From G963704535 sp963704535 (GTDB lineage Bacteria; Chloroflexota; Chloroflexia; Chloroflexales; Roseiflexaceae), in contig OY969916.1 in NCBI GenBank assembly GCA_963704535.1, forward strand, positions 1,550,001-1,614,000: DNA of 64,000 nucleotides, read 5' to 3'. The first letter of the stretch is position 1, and the number at the start of each line of letters is the position of its first letter. Position numbers and translations under genes: made by a program. Below are positions 44,526 through 53,147 of this stretch, piece by piece. The notes under the pieces are model-generated. The model ran no database searches, was not told the origin of the DNA, and was given only the letters and a program-made list of their open reading frames with translations.

Positions 44526-45476
44526 TCAATCCTCATTTTGAGAACCAGATGCAGCTTGGTTAATTCGCTCTTGATCCCATTGGCTATATGTTTGACCTGT
44601 TGATTTAACTTTCCAAGCATCTCGTCCATTAACAGACATTCCAGAGACAACACATGCAGCTAAACTTGGGCTAGAAAAAGGAACATTTTCTACAAATTTC
44701 CAACTCACATTATCAGAATGGTTAATCAACTTTCCTTCTTTATAGAGTTGGTTTCTTCGTTCTGTCAATGGCTTAGATAGCGACGGCTTTGAGATTGCTC
44801 TTGCTCGAGAGCCTTTTAATACAACAAATTGTCCATCGAGCTGTTGGGCTTCAGCCTCGTATTCTAGTCCTTTAAAATGGAAATTTGGCGATTCCTCTAT
44901 AAGAGTAGGAGCACTAACTTGGGATGTTACTGTTGGTACAGTTGATATTGTAACTGTTGGAGTAGGTACGGGCACTGCAAACGAAAAGCCTAAAACTGGA
45001 AGAAGTGTTTGTAACTGTGTTAAAAAGAACTCCATGTCAGCAATATCTGCTTCAGGTAGACCCGGTGTTTCAGGAGCCGTTCCATTTGACAATGAAGAGC
45101 GATTGGCTTGTAAGGTAAGCTGGATTAAACGACTTTCAAGATAGCGTACGTGAGCTTTGGTTAAGTTCTCATCCTTACTAATCACAACGATAGTACGATT
45201 CCAAAAATCTTTAGTAAAATCTTTATTATGTTGCATAAGACGATTTAAAACATTATCGCTTTCTCCTATATACACCAATTCTTTCAGAGGATTATTTGAA
45301 TCTTCCCCTGACAAAATATATACTCCTGTACGCTTTGATTCACCACGTTGAGCAAGGTTTGCTAAATGTGTTCTGGGAGAAACGATTATTTTTCCCGTCC
45401 AATTCATGATCTCTGCCGTCATTATTCCGGTAGGTGTTCCATCAACAAGATAAATCCTAATAGTTCTACCAAGCAT
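44526..45476 (-). CDS. GIY-YIG nuclease family protein with DUF4357 tail
   Basis: 316 aa. Residues 45-140: GIY-YIG fold, with GVYILSG and LVYIGES as the two Tyr motifs, then Arg in DNVLNRLMQH and a late Glu in RYLESRLI. Residues about 215-305: DUF4357-type domain (GSRARAISKPSL, GMSVNGRDAWKV). Clearly AT-richer than every neighbour (codons such as aat, att, aaa), which indicates recent transfer. The standalone layout is common in accessory and defence islands; its target is unknown. ATG 45476 has AGAGAGG upstream. Confidence 0.88.
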   Translation of the reverse strand: MLGRTIRIYLVDGTPTGIMTAEIMNWTGKIIVSPRTHLANLAQRGESKRTGVYILSGEDSNNPLKELVYIGESDNVLNRLMQHNKDFTKDFWNRTIVVISKDENLTKAHVRYLESRLIQLTLQANRSSLSNGTAPETPGLPEADIADMEFFLTQLQTLLPVLGFSFAVPVPTPTVTISTVPTVTSQVSAPTLIEESPNFHFKGLEYEAEAQQLDGQFVVLKGSRARAISKPSLSKPLTERRNQLYKEGKLINHSDNVSWKFVENVPFSSPSLAACVVSGMSVNGRDAWKVKSTGQTYSQWDQERINQAASGSQNED

Positions 45477-45789
45477 ACGACCTCTCTATATTAAGAGATT
45501 TACAACTTAGACAAGGTTCGTTGATGTTTTACAGCTCCGGGAAAAGGGGTTTGAGGGGGCAGCCCCCTCAGTCTCTCCCAACTACATTGTAAAGGAGAAT
45601 GACATCATCCGAAATCCTGTCTTAGATCTTGTAGCTGCCTATCCTATTTTATCGTAGTTTCGGAGTAGCAATGTATAGGTGATCAACTTGTAATCAGATG
45701 AAAGCAACCCCCTTCAACCACGCGAAACTCATACTACCATACGAACGAAGTCTCGTAGCATCACGTCCACATCAGTTCCCAACCTCGCC
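45477..45789. other. Intergenic region with long-form palindrome
   Basis: 45536-45625 is a gagggg-core palindrome with the acattgtaaaggagaatgac flank. 45626-45789 shows no gene, only a gradual return to high GC; the short stretch gaagtctcgt near 45750 matches part of the IS end motif but is too short to call a remnant. Confidence 0.55.
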
Positions 45790-46752
45790 CTACCCCTCCC
45801 CATACAGCTCCCGCATCCGCCGCGCGTGCTCGCGCACCTCGTCGCGCAGGGCCGGCGGCTCCAGCACCTCGACATCGGCGCCCCAGCCTAGCACCCAGAT
45901 GCGTATCTCGCGGATGCCGCCGACCCGCATGGTCAGCTCGCAGCCGCCGTCGGGCGTGTCGCGCACCTGCTGGCTGTGGTGCCAGACGCTCTCTTTCACC
46001 CGCGTGGCGACCTCGGGCGAGAAGCGCAGCCGGATCTCGACCTCCAACTCATCCATCACGCCCCAGGCGGATGATAGGAACTCGTAGGGGTCAAAGTCTT
46101 CGGGGATGGCGTAGCTGCTGTCGAGGATCTCGGCGGCGACCACGCGCTCGAGCTTGAACGTACGCAGCGCGCCGCGCAGGTCGTCGTGGGCGATCACGTA
46201 CGAGGCCGGCTCGCTGCGCGAAACCTCCAGGAAGTAGGGGCAGATCACCCGCTCGGTAACATCGCCACTGGCGGCGCGGTACTGGATCAAGAGACGCCGG
46301 CGGTCGGCCCAGGCGCGCGTGACCGTCTCGAGCACGCGAACATAGCTGGAGCGCAGCGGCCGGACCCGAATGACTTCGGCGACGCGGGCCATGTGGCTGG
46401 AGATGGTGGTGTCGGGCAGGCCGGAGGCCAGCTTGCTGAGGGCCGAGACTACGTGGGGATTGTGCTCATCGCTGTGGTGCGCCAGCAGCCGCGCCGCGAA
46501 GAACAGCGACACCGCCTCGTTGAGATTCAGGCGCACGGTGGAGAGGTACGACTCGCGGTCGATCCCGTAGCGGCCCTCGGCCTCCCAGACCGGCACGCCC
46601 ATATCGTGGAGCGCCGACAGATCGCGGTAGATCGTGCGCCGGTCGACGCCGCAATACTCGGCTAGCTCGATCGCACGCAGCCCGCGCGGCGCGTTGTAGA
46701 GGCGGTGTTCGATGCGGCGCAGGCGCGCGGCTTTGCTCTGAATGCGATCCAC
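45790..46752 (-). CDS. HTH/WYL-domain transcriptional regulator
   Basis: About 320 aa. Residues 1-65: DeoR/HTH_11-type winged helix (LRRIEHRLYNAPRGLRAIEL, then CGVDRRTIYRDLSALHDMG). Residues about 130-320: WYL domain (ADRRRLLIQYRAASGD, YVIAHDDLRGALRTFKLERV) plus WCX extension. Such regulators sense nucleotides or oligonucleotides and often control defence or DNA-repair loci. GTG 46752 is chosen because anything upstream is encoded by GACCACC heptads; a GTG at 46779 would add nine repeat-encoded residues. Confidence 0.88.
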   Translation of the reverse strand: MDRIQSKAARLRRIEHRLYNAPRGLRAIELAEYCGVDRRTIYRDLSALHDMGVPVWEAEGRYGIDRESYLSTVRLNLNEAVSLFFAARLLAHHSDEHNPHVVSALSKLASGLPDTTISSHMARVAEVIRVRPLRSSYVRVLETVTRAWADRRRLLIQYRAASGDVTERVICPYFLEVSRSEPASYVIAHDDLRGALRTFKLERVVAAEILDSSYAIPEDFDPYEFLSSAWGVMDELEVEIRLRFSPEVATRVKESVWHHSQQVRDTPDGGCELTMRVGGIREIRIWVLGWGADVEVLEPPALRDEVREHARRMRELYGEG

Positions 46753-46868
46753 AGGCGGCGACCACCGACCACCGACCACCGACCACCGGCAATTGAGGAT
46801 GGAGGATGGATGATAGAAGATGGATGACCTTCAACCTTCAAACCGTGTCTTCTATCCTCAATCTTCTA
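46753..46868. repeat. GACCACC heptads and GGATGGA/GATAGAA heptads
   Basis: 46757-46790: four perfect gaccacc units. 46796-46868: aggatggaggatggatgata and the partial inverted arm cttctatcctcaatcttcta. At the 5' side of the WYL gene. Confidence 0.85.
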
Positions 46869-46870
46869 CA

Positions 46871-46954
46871 GCATTCCTAATCATCTGGAACGTGGGCGGG
46901 CTATTTAGTGGGGGCTTCCCCCCACACCCCCTTTTCCAACTCCGGTAGGAATGC
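46871..46954. mobile_element. 84-bp MITE-like palindrome, copy 1
   Basis: Ends are inverted (GCATTCCTA ... TAGGAATGC). The inside reads tggaacgtgggcgggctatt, then tgggggcttccccccacacc. Second copy at 48981-49064. No coding capacity. Size and terminal inverted repeats fit a MITE or REP-like element. Confidence 0.75.
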
Positions 46955-47003
46955 TCTATCTTCTATCTTCTGTCGTCGGTCGTCGGTGGTCAGTCGTCGC
47001 TAC
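46955..47003. repeat. tcttcta and gtcgtcg heptads
   Basis: tctatcttctatcttctgtc, then gtcggtcgtcggtggtcagt. Likely the inverted counterparts of the 46753-46868 arrays on the other side of the MITE-like element, which suggests the element inserted into a larger hairpin. Confidence 0.7.
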
Positions 47004-47341
47004 TAGACCAGGCCAGAGAACCTGAGCGCGACCATGGCGACGAACAGGAGCACACTCCACAGCACGATCCAGCGCAAATCGCGGCGTACGGCGACGTAAT
47101 CGGCGGTATAGTCGATCGGCGCGGGGGCCGCCCGCGAGCTCCCGCGGCGGGACGGGCGCGCCGACCGTTGAGTGGCGACCGGGGCGCTGTCGAGTGGGAT
47201 CGTCGCGCTGGTGACGGGGGCCGGGCTGGTAGTCTCAACACTCGGCGGGGCAGAGCTGCTTGCCCTAACGCTCGGCGGAGCGGAGCGCCCTTTCTGCTGT
47301 ACGGCCTGGCGCCGGCGCTGCGAGCGCGTATGAGGTGGCAT
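47003..47341 (-). CDS. Small tail-anchored membrane protein
   Basis: 112 aa. Residues 1-75 are disordered, Ser/Pro/Arg-rich; residues 80-112 contain one membrane helix (WIVLWSVLLFVAMVALRFSG). Not recognised. ATG 47341 has GGAGGAAAT upstream, and an extended -10 (TGGTATAAT, 47439-47434) lies about 95 bases upstream. The IS element inserted just beyond its -35 region. Confidence 0.72.
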   Translation of the reverse strand: MPPHTRSQRRRQAVQQKGRSAPPSVRASSSAPPSVETTSPAPVTSATIPLDSAPVATQRSARPSRRGSSRAAPAPIDYTADYVAVRRDLRWIVLWSVLLFVAMVALRFSGLV

Positions 47342-47433
47342 CGATTTCCTCCAGAAGTAGCAACGAGTATCTGTAGCATGGATGACCGAGTTGAGATCGC
47401 CGATACAGGAATCCCGCCCGCGACAACCTCGCT

Positions 47434-47439
47434 ATTATA
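47434..47439 (-). promoter_or_regulatory. Extended -10 promoter, truncated upstream by IS
   Basis: Minus strand TTGTGGTATAATAGC. The IS left end begins at 47468, 29 bases upstream of the -10, so UP or activator sites would have been displaced. Confidence 0.5.
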
Positions 47440-47467
47440 CCACAACGCATTATGGGCGCCTGGCTAT

Positions 47468-48973
47468 TACTACAACGAGACTTCGTGGTATCATCCTCTC
47501 TCACTCAATTTGCCATTGGGAGGAGGGGATGAAACATCTGGAAACGATTGCCACGGCGCCAGTTCTCGACCTGACGCCACAAGACATTGATGGTCTGCTG
47601 GATGAACTGAACAGCTATCATGCGATCTTCTCTCCATTGTTTAAGCGGCCTGAGCAGCGTGAATGGTCGCAAACCTATCTGCATGGCCTGCTGCTGGAGC
47701 TGCCGCGCAAGTCGATTGAGCCAATGATGTTGGCTTTGCGTGGGCTCGATCGGAATGCCATCAGGGCTATGCAGCAGTTTGTCAGTGAAGGTGCCTGGGA
47801 TGATACTGCCATCCTGCACCGCTTGTGGTCGGAAATCGATGCCGATCTGGGCGACGATGACGGCGTGCTGCTTCTGGATGGCAGCGACTTTCCCAAGCAA
47901 GGTAGCGAGTCGGTAGGGGTCAAACGCCAGTACTGTGGACAACTCGGCAAGACCGCCAACTGTCAGGCTGGTGTGTTTCTGGCCTATGCCTCTCAGCAAG
48001 GCTATACCTTGGTTGATCGCCGCCTGTACTTGCCCGAGGAATGGATCAGCGACCCCGCTTTTGCCGAGCGGCGAAAAGCCTGTCGGCTGCCAGACGAATT
48101 GACCTTTACGACCAAGCCATCTTTGGGCTGGGCCATGATTGAGGACGTAGTCCAAACCCAAACTCTGCGCTGCCGCTGGGTCGCTTGTGACGAAGGGTTT
48201 GGGCGCGATACCGCCCTGCTGGACAAGATCGCCCACGCGCACTTGTGGTACTTCGCTGAAGTGCCCCACGATACCCAAGTGTGGCTGGCGCGTCCAGATG
48301 TGGCGGTGCCAGAGTGGAGCGGACGTGGCCGCAAGCCGACACGCGAACGCCTGGTAGCAGGTTCGCCACCTCCACAGACGGTAGCTGCACTGGCTACCGC
48401 CTTGCCGAGTAGTGCCTGGTCGAAGCAACTGATCAAGGAGGGCAGTCAAGGGCCGCAAGTGGCTGAGTTCGCGATTGTGCGCGTGATTGGTGTGCGTGAT
48501 GGGCTGCCTGGCGAGGAGGTCTGGCTGGTGCTGCGGCGCAGCCTGACCGACGGGGAACTCAAGACCTATCTGTGCAATGCGCCCGCTGACATACCACTTG
48601 TGCGGCTGGCGCGGATGAGCGGGATGCGCTGGCCAATAGAGACGTGCTTCGAGACCGGTAAGCAGGAACTGGGGATGGGCGACTACGAAGTGCGCTCGTG
48701 GACGGGCTGGCATCATCATATGACACTGATGATTGTGGCGCAGGCGTTTTTGGTGCGGGTGCAGAAGCGCTTGAAAAAAACGCTCCGGCCCTGACGTTGC
48801 CGCAGGCGCAGTTCTTGGTCGCGTACGCCATCCCACGGCGCAGCTTTGATGCGGAGTGGGTGCTCTCCGTCTTGGCGTATTGGCAAGATGCGAATTATCG
48901 GGCATATCGTTCACATCGCAAACGGCGTTTGGCCAAACTCAATCAACGTGAGTGATAAAGTCTCGTTGTAGTA
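47468..48973 (+). mobile_element. IS701-like insertion sequence, complete
   Basis: 1506 bp. Perfect 16-bp terminal inverted repeats: TACTACAACGAGACTT (47468-47483) and its complement (48958-48973). Flanked by a 4-bp direct repeat CTAT (47464-47467 and 48974-48977), matching the 4-bp target duplications known for IS701 elements. Carries one transposase gene with a frameshift at an A7 run. Intact ends and target repeat point to a recent insertion. Confidence 0.9.
47529..48955 (+). CDS. IS701-family DDE transposase, read through an A7 frameshift
   Basis: DDE transposase. The first frame (47529-48794) has the first catalytic Asp in VLLLDGSDFPKQGSESVGV, a second in WVACDEGFG, and the C-terminal Glu region RWPIETCFETGKQELG. 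It ends LKKTLRP at 48794. A -1 shift on the A7 run 48774-48780 (TTG AAA AAA) continues LKKNAPALTLPQAQFLVAY and finishes KRRLAKLNQRE at 48955, giving 475 aa, the usual IS701 length. The shift could be programmed slippage, a homopolymer sequencing error or an inactivating deletion. ATG 47529 has GGGAGGAGG upstream. Confidence 0.85.
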
Positions 48974-48980
48974 CTATATA

Positions 48981-49064
48981 GCATTCCTAAATCATTTGGA
49001 ACGTGGGTGGGCTATTCTATGGGGGCTTCCCCCACACCCCCTTTTCCACCCCCGGTAGGAATGT
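48981..49064. mobile_element. 84-bp MITE-like palindrome, copy 2
   Basis: Same element as 46871-46954 with about 10 differences; ends GCATTCCTA and TAGGAATGT. It begins 3 bases after the IS target repeat. Confidence 0.75.
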
Positions 49065-49181
49065 TCTATTTCTCATCCTTCTCTCAAGCAAGGACGCGCA
49101 TGTTATGGTAGACTGACGGCTGAAAACCTCGGCGAGAAGATCGACGACGGGCAGCATGGCCCGTCCTGGAAGGAAGCGCCG

Positions 49182-50576
49182 GTGCGGGGCCTGTTACGCC
49201 TGCTCCTGGTATTGGCAATCTTTTCCGCGCTCCTGCCGGCCACCGCGCTGGCGCAGGAGTCCGGCTGGCGTGAGCGGCGTACCGACCGCTTCGCGATCCT
49301 GTATACCAGCGGCGACGAAAGCACATCTGAGGAGTATGCCGGCTTCGTCGATGCGATCTATGACGAGGTGGCCGCAATCTTTGGCCACCGCACCGGCACC
49401 CCGGTCACACTGCGGCTCTACCCGTCGCTTGAGCGCTACTACGAGGTCAATCCGCAGGCGCGCGGGCTGCCGGGCGTGGTGGCCCACGCCGACTTCCGCC
49501 GCCATGAGCTGGTGGTGATCATCCCGCAGACCCAATCGCAGACGCCCGACGAGGTTCAGAACAACATCCGTCACGAGCTGACCCACCTCGTCGCCGCCGA
49601 GCTCTCGGAGGACCGGCTCAACGTCGGCTTCCAGGAGGGGATCGCGCAGTATGTCGAGCAGCCCTCGCGCGAGCTGGAGGCTAAGATTCAGCTGCTCCGG
49701 CGGGCCCTCGACAATCGTCGCCTGTTCTCCTGGAGCGACCTGGACGACCGCGACACGGTCTATCGCGATCCGGATGTCAGCTACCCGCAGAGTCTTTCGA
49801 TCGTCGCGTTCCTGGTCGAGCGCTACTCGTTCGCGAAGCTGCGCGACTTCCTGACGCTCAGTGGCCGCAGCAGTGGCTATCGCTCGGCGCTGGAGCGCGC
49901 CTTTGGCGCATCGCCAGCGGATCTGGAGCAGCAGTGGGTGGACTGGCTGCCTGGATACCTGGACGGCGGCTACAAGAACAACGCCCTGACCGCCTACGAC
50001 CTCTCGCAGGCCGAGGGGTTGCTGGCTCAAGGGCGCTACGTCGAGGCGCAGACCGAGCTGGAAACCGCGATCGAGTGGCTGCGTAAGACCGACCAGGCCG
50101 ACGTCTTGCAGCAGGCCGAAGCGCTGCTGGAGCAGAGCGCCGCCGGGCAGCAGGCCCAGGCCCTGGCCACCGAAGCGCGCGCGGCCCTCGACCAGGCCGA
50201 CTACTACCGCGCCACCGACCTGGTGATCCAGGCGCGGCACGCCTACCAAGAGCTTGGCGACGCCCGGCAGGACGCCGTGCTGGCAGCCTACGCCGAGCGC
50301 GCCGAGCGCGGCAAGCGCGCCAACGCCGCACTTGAGCAGGCGACGGCGCTGGCCCAAGGGCTGCGCTTTCCACAGGCGCGCGCGATCGCCGACCAGGCGG
50401 CATCCGAGTACCTGGCACTGGGCGACCGCGCACGCGCCGATCAAGCGCTGGCCCTGCGAGCATTCCTCGACCGGCGCCAAACGCTGCTCGGCGGGCTGCT
50501 GCTGCTGCTGGGATTTTTGGGGATCGTGACGAGCGCCGTGCGCCGCGTCGTGGCGCCCGAGGCCGAAGCCTGGTAG
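49182..50576 (+). CDS. Peptidase MA-like metalloprotease, membrane-anchored
   Basis: 464 aa. Signal peptide (to about residue 25, ALAQ), then a gluzincin-like peptidase MA domain with zinc motif RHELTHLV and downstream Glu in VGFQEGIAQYVE. Residues about 265-430 are TPR-like helical repeats, and one C-terminal membrane helix (LLGGLLLLLGFLGIVTSAV) precedes the end. Extracellular protease or scaffold. GTG 49182 is the start that keeps the full signal peptide. The stop (50576) is 1 base before the next ATG: first gene of a six-gene cluster. Confidence 0.85.
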   Translation: MRGLLRLLLVLAIFSALLPATALAQESGWRERRTDRFAILYTSGDESTSEEYAGFVDAIYDEVAAIFGHRTGTPVTLRLYPSLERYYEVNPQARGLPGVVAHADFRRHELVVIIPQTQSQTPDEVQNNIRHELTHLVAAELSEDRLNVGFQEGIAQYVEQPSRELEAKIQLLRRALDNRRLFSWSDLDDRDTVYRDPDVSYPQSLSIVAFLVERYSFAKLRDFLTLSGRSSGYRSALERAFGASPADLEQQWVDWLPGYLDGGYKNNALTAYDLSQAEGLLAQGRYVEAQTELETAIEWLRKTDQADVLQQAEALLEQSAAGQQAQALATEARAALDQADYYRATDLVIQARHAYQELGDARQDAVLAAYAERAERGKRANAALEQATALAQGLRFPQARAIADQAASEYLALGDRARADQALALRAFLDRRQTLLGGLLLLLGFLGIVTSAVRRVVAPEAEAW

Positions 50577-50577
50577 T

Positions 50578-51987
50578 ATGAAGTACCCACTCTTCCGCCA
50601 TCTTAACCAACTGGCGACCGACCGCTGGGCCCGGCAGGGCGTACGCAGGCTGCTACGGGCGACCTGGATCGGCGTCTGTGTCTGGTGTATCGGCCTCGGC
50701 GCGCACCTGGCCTGGGGCTGGCCGCTGCGCCTGGAGATCCTGGGCGCGCTGGCGCTGGCGATCATCGGCATCGCGGTCGCGTCGCTGCTGCGGCCGAAGC
50801 TGTCGCCGCGCGAGGCTGCCCGGCGGCTCGACCGGCACTTCGAACTCAATGAGCAGCTTGCCACCGCCGTGGAGGTTGCGGCCGCCGGCCCGCGGCCGGG
50901 GAGCGTGGCCGCCCATCTGCTGGCGCAGTCGGGGCAGACTGCGGGCGTGCTGCGCCAGCGCATTATGCGGCGCCAGCGCGCGCCCTGGAGTGAGGTGCTG
51001 GCGCTGCTGGCGATCGGGCTGGTCGCGCTGGGCCTGTGGATCATGGTCGGGATCGGGCGGCCCGTCTTGACCGGGACGCCGGCTCCCCTACCGCCGCTGG
51101 TGAATCCCCAGGACCCGACCCAGCAGTTCGCCGAGGAGCCACCGGCGCAGAACGGCCAGGGACAGGTGTTGGTTCCAGGCCAGGAAGGCCAGGCAGGCAC
51201 GACTGGCGACCCAAACGTCGCCACTGGGACGACCAGCGGGGACCCGGCGACGCTTGAGGCCCTGGCCGACGCGCTGCGCGACCAGGGCGCGACCCGCCCG
51301 GCGGCCGAGGCGCTCGACCACGGCAACGTCGGTGATGCCGCCCAGGAGCTGCGCGAGCTAGCCGACCAGGCCGGCCAGCTTTCACAGGCGGCCCGCAACG
51401 ACCTGGCCGACTCGCTGCGCGATGCGGCCGACCGGATCGAGCCGCGCAACCCTGAGCTGGCCGAGCAGCTCCGCGACAGCGCCGACGGCTTGCAGAACGG
51501 TGGGCAGGCAGCGGCCCGCGCACTCGAAGACCTGGCGGAGGCGATCGAGCAATTGCAGGAGAGCCAGGCCGCCAACCAGGGCCAGGGCGACCAGCCCGGC
51601 CAGGGCGAGCAGGGGCAGCAAGGCCAGGGTGAGCAAGGCCAGCAGGGTCAGGAGGGCCAGGGCCAAGGACAAGGCCAGGAGGGGCAGGGCCAGGGACAAG
51701 GCCAGGGTTCCTCGCCCGGCAGCGCCGGCGACGGCTCAGGCGGCGAGCAGCGCCCGGCCGAACCGATCGAGCGCATGGGCGTCGAGGGGCAGCCGCTGCC
51801 GCTGGAGGCGAGCGGCCCCGGCCAGGTGCCGGCCCAGCCCTCCGATCGACCGCCCACAGCCTCCGACTCAACGCCAGGGTTCACTCGCGGCGACAGCAGC
51901 GATAATCAGCGCGTCCAGAGCGGCGCCGACCCGCTGCGCGTCCCGCTGGACGAGCGCGATATTGTTCAGGATTATTTTGCTCCATGA
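50578..51987 (+). CDS. DUF4175-like membrane protein with Gln/Gly-rich region
   Basis: 469 aa. Two membrane helices near the N-terminus (WIGVCVWCIGLGAHLAWG, LEILGALALAIIGIAVASLL), a third at about 140-160, then an outer helical region (DAAQELRELADQAGQLSQAA) and a low-complexity Gln/Gly tract (about 338-380). Similar proteins accompany DUF58/VWA/MoxR clusters; DUF4175 is the closest name but I am not certain. Starts 1 base after the previous stop. Confidence 0.7.
   Translation: MKYPLFRHLNQLATDRWARQGVRRLLRATWIGVCVWCIGLGAHLAWGWPLRLEILGALALAIIGIAVASLLRPKLSPREAARRLDRHFELNEQLATAVEVAAAGPRPGSVAAHLLAQSGQTAGVLRQRIMRRQRAPWSEVLALLAIGLVALGLWIMVGIGRPVLTGTPAPLPPLVNPQDPTQQFAEEPPAQNGQGQVLVPGQEGQAGTTGDPNVATGTTSGDPATLEALADALRDQGATRPAAEALDHGNVGDAAQELRELADQAGQLSQAARNDLADSLRDAADRIEPRNPELAEQLRDSADGLQNGGQAAARALEDLAEAIEQLQESQAANQGQGDQPGQGEQGQQGQGEQGQQGQEGQGQGQGQEGQGQGQGQGSSPGSAGDGSGGEQRPAEPIERMGVEGQPLPLEASGPGQVPAQPSDRPPTASDSTPGFTRGDSSDNQRVQSGADPLRVPLDERDIVQDYFAP
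51590..51715. repeat. Coding repeat for Gln/Gly tract
   Basis: Repeated ggccagggc / ggccaagga units encode GQGQ/GQEGQ. In frame within the DUF4175-like gene; prone to length variation. Confidence 0.75.
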
Positions 51988-51992
51988 GAAGC

Positions 51993-52062
51993 TGTCCGTG
52001 GTAAAAAGGGGATTCTTGAGGGGCGGCCCCCTCAAACTCCTCCTTTCAAACAGTCTCTGAGA
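51993..52062. repeat. gagggg-core palindrome between operon genes
   Basis: ggtaaaaaggggattcttga / ccccctcaaactcctccttt, ending caaacagtctctgagagacc directly at the DUF58 start codon, so the element supplies the translation start region. Confidence 0.7.
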
Positions 52063-52067
52063 GACCG

Positions 52068-53039
52068 ATGAGCGATCAGCAGAAAAAATGGTGGCGCACC
52101 CTATCGACGGCGGCTTCCGCAGGGCTGCGAGCCGCCCGTCGGCGCGGCCCTGAATCGCTCGCGCCGCTGTTCGACGAGGCATTCCTGCGGCGCCTGGAAC
52201 GGCTCAGCTTGCAGGCCCAGCGCACCCTGCGCGGCAACCCGTCGAGCGGCGAGCACCTGAGCCGCAATCAGCTCCCGACCACGATCTTCAGCAACCATCG
52301 GCCCTACAGCCATGGCGATGACTATCGTTATGTAGATTGGAATGCCTATGCCCACCACGAAGAGGTGTTTATCAAGCTGGGCGAAGTCGAGCAAAATGTC
52401 CCCATCCATCTCCTGCTCGACGTATCGCGCTCAATGGCCTGGGGCACACCGCCCAAGCTGCGCGCCGCCCAACAGCTTGTCGGCGCGCTCGGCTACCTGG
52501 CGCTGGCCCATAACGACCGGCTGCGGGTCGCGCCCTTCGGCGCGGCGCCGCTACGGCCGTTCGGCCCGACCCAAGGCAAAGGCCGGCTGATCGAGCTGCT
52601 GCGCTTCGTCGAGCGGCTCCAAGCGACCGAGACGACCTCGCTGGCGCGGGCGCTCGGCGCCTACGCCGGCGCGCACAGCCACGGCGGCCTGCTAGTGCTG
52701 ATCTCCGACCTGCTGGCGCCGGAGGGCCTGGACGCGGGCCTGCGCGCGCTGCCGCCGCCGCGCTGGCAGGTGCTGGTGCTGCACGTGCTCGACCAGCGCG
52801 AGCTGGAGCCTAGCCTGTCCGGGCCATTGGAGCTGGAGGATGCCGAGACCGGCCAACGCCTGCCGCTGACGCTTGACGCGGCGACGGTGGCGGCCTACCG
52901 GCGCAATGTGACCGCCTGGCGAGAGCGTATCGCCGAGGTGTGCGCGCGCCGTGGGGCCACCTACGCCCAGGTGCTGACGGAATGGCCGGTCGAGCGGGCG
53001 GTGGTGCCGTACCTGCGCGCCCGTCGGATCTTGACGTGA
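52068..53039 (+). CDS. DUF58 domain protein (VWA-like)
   Basis: 323 aa cytoplasmic protein. DUF58 motif DYRYVDWNAYAHHEEVFIK, then a degenerate VWA fold (IHLLLDVSRSMAW, with MIDAS-like DxSxS). DUF58 proteins work with MoxR AAA ATPases and VWA membrane proteins in envelope or enzyme-maturation systems. Here the VWA partners follow, but no MoxR gene is in the window. ATG 52068. Confidence 0.88.
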   Translation: MSDQQKKWWRTLSTAASAGLRAARRRGPESLAPLFDEAFLRRLERLSLQAQRTLRGNPSSGEHLSRNQLPTTIFSNHRPYSHGDDYRYVDWNAYAHHEEVFIKLGEVEQNVPIHLLLDVSRSMAWGTPPKLRAAQQLVGALGYLALAHNDRLRVAPFGAAPLRPFGPTQGKGRLIELLRFVERLQATETTSLARALGAYAGAHSHGGLLVLISDLLAPEGLDAGLRALPPPRWQVLVLHVLDQRELEPSLSGPLELEDAETGQRLPLTLDAATVAAYRRNVTAWRERIAEVCARRGATYAQVLTEWPVERAVVPYLRARRILT

Positions 53040-53136
53040 CAAGATGACCAGATGACAAGATGAGGGGGTGAAAGGGTGAAAGGGTGAAGAGGACTCAGTC
53101 ACCTTGTCACCTTGCCATCTTGTCATCTTGCCACCC
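53036..53136. repeat. gatgaca-type inverted repeat
   Basis: gacaagatgaccagatgaca, then aaagggtgaaagggtg units, then the inverted arm caccttgtcaccttgccatc / ttgtcatcttgccacc. Hairpin within the cluster, between DUF58 and the VWA gene. Confidence 0.8.
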
Positions 53137-53147
53137 TGAGTAGCGAT

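Noticed and set aside
44526..45476. GIY-YIG gene as a homing endonuclease within an intron
   Set aside because: Neighbouring sequence shows no split gene and no group I intron features.
45730..45765. Remnant of an IS701 end (gaagtctcgt)
   Set aside because: Only about 10 bases match the IS terminal repeat; chance is plausible and no partner end is seen.
45698..46087. Plus-strand open frame of 129 codons
   Set aside because: Lies antisense to the WYL gene, Ser/Arg-rich, no ribosome site.
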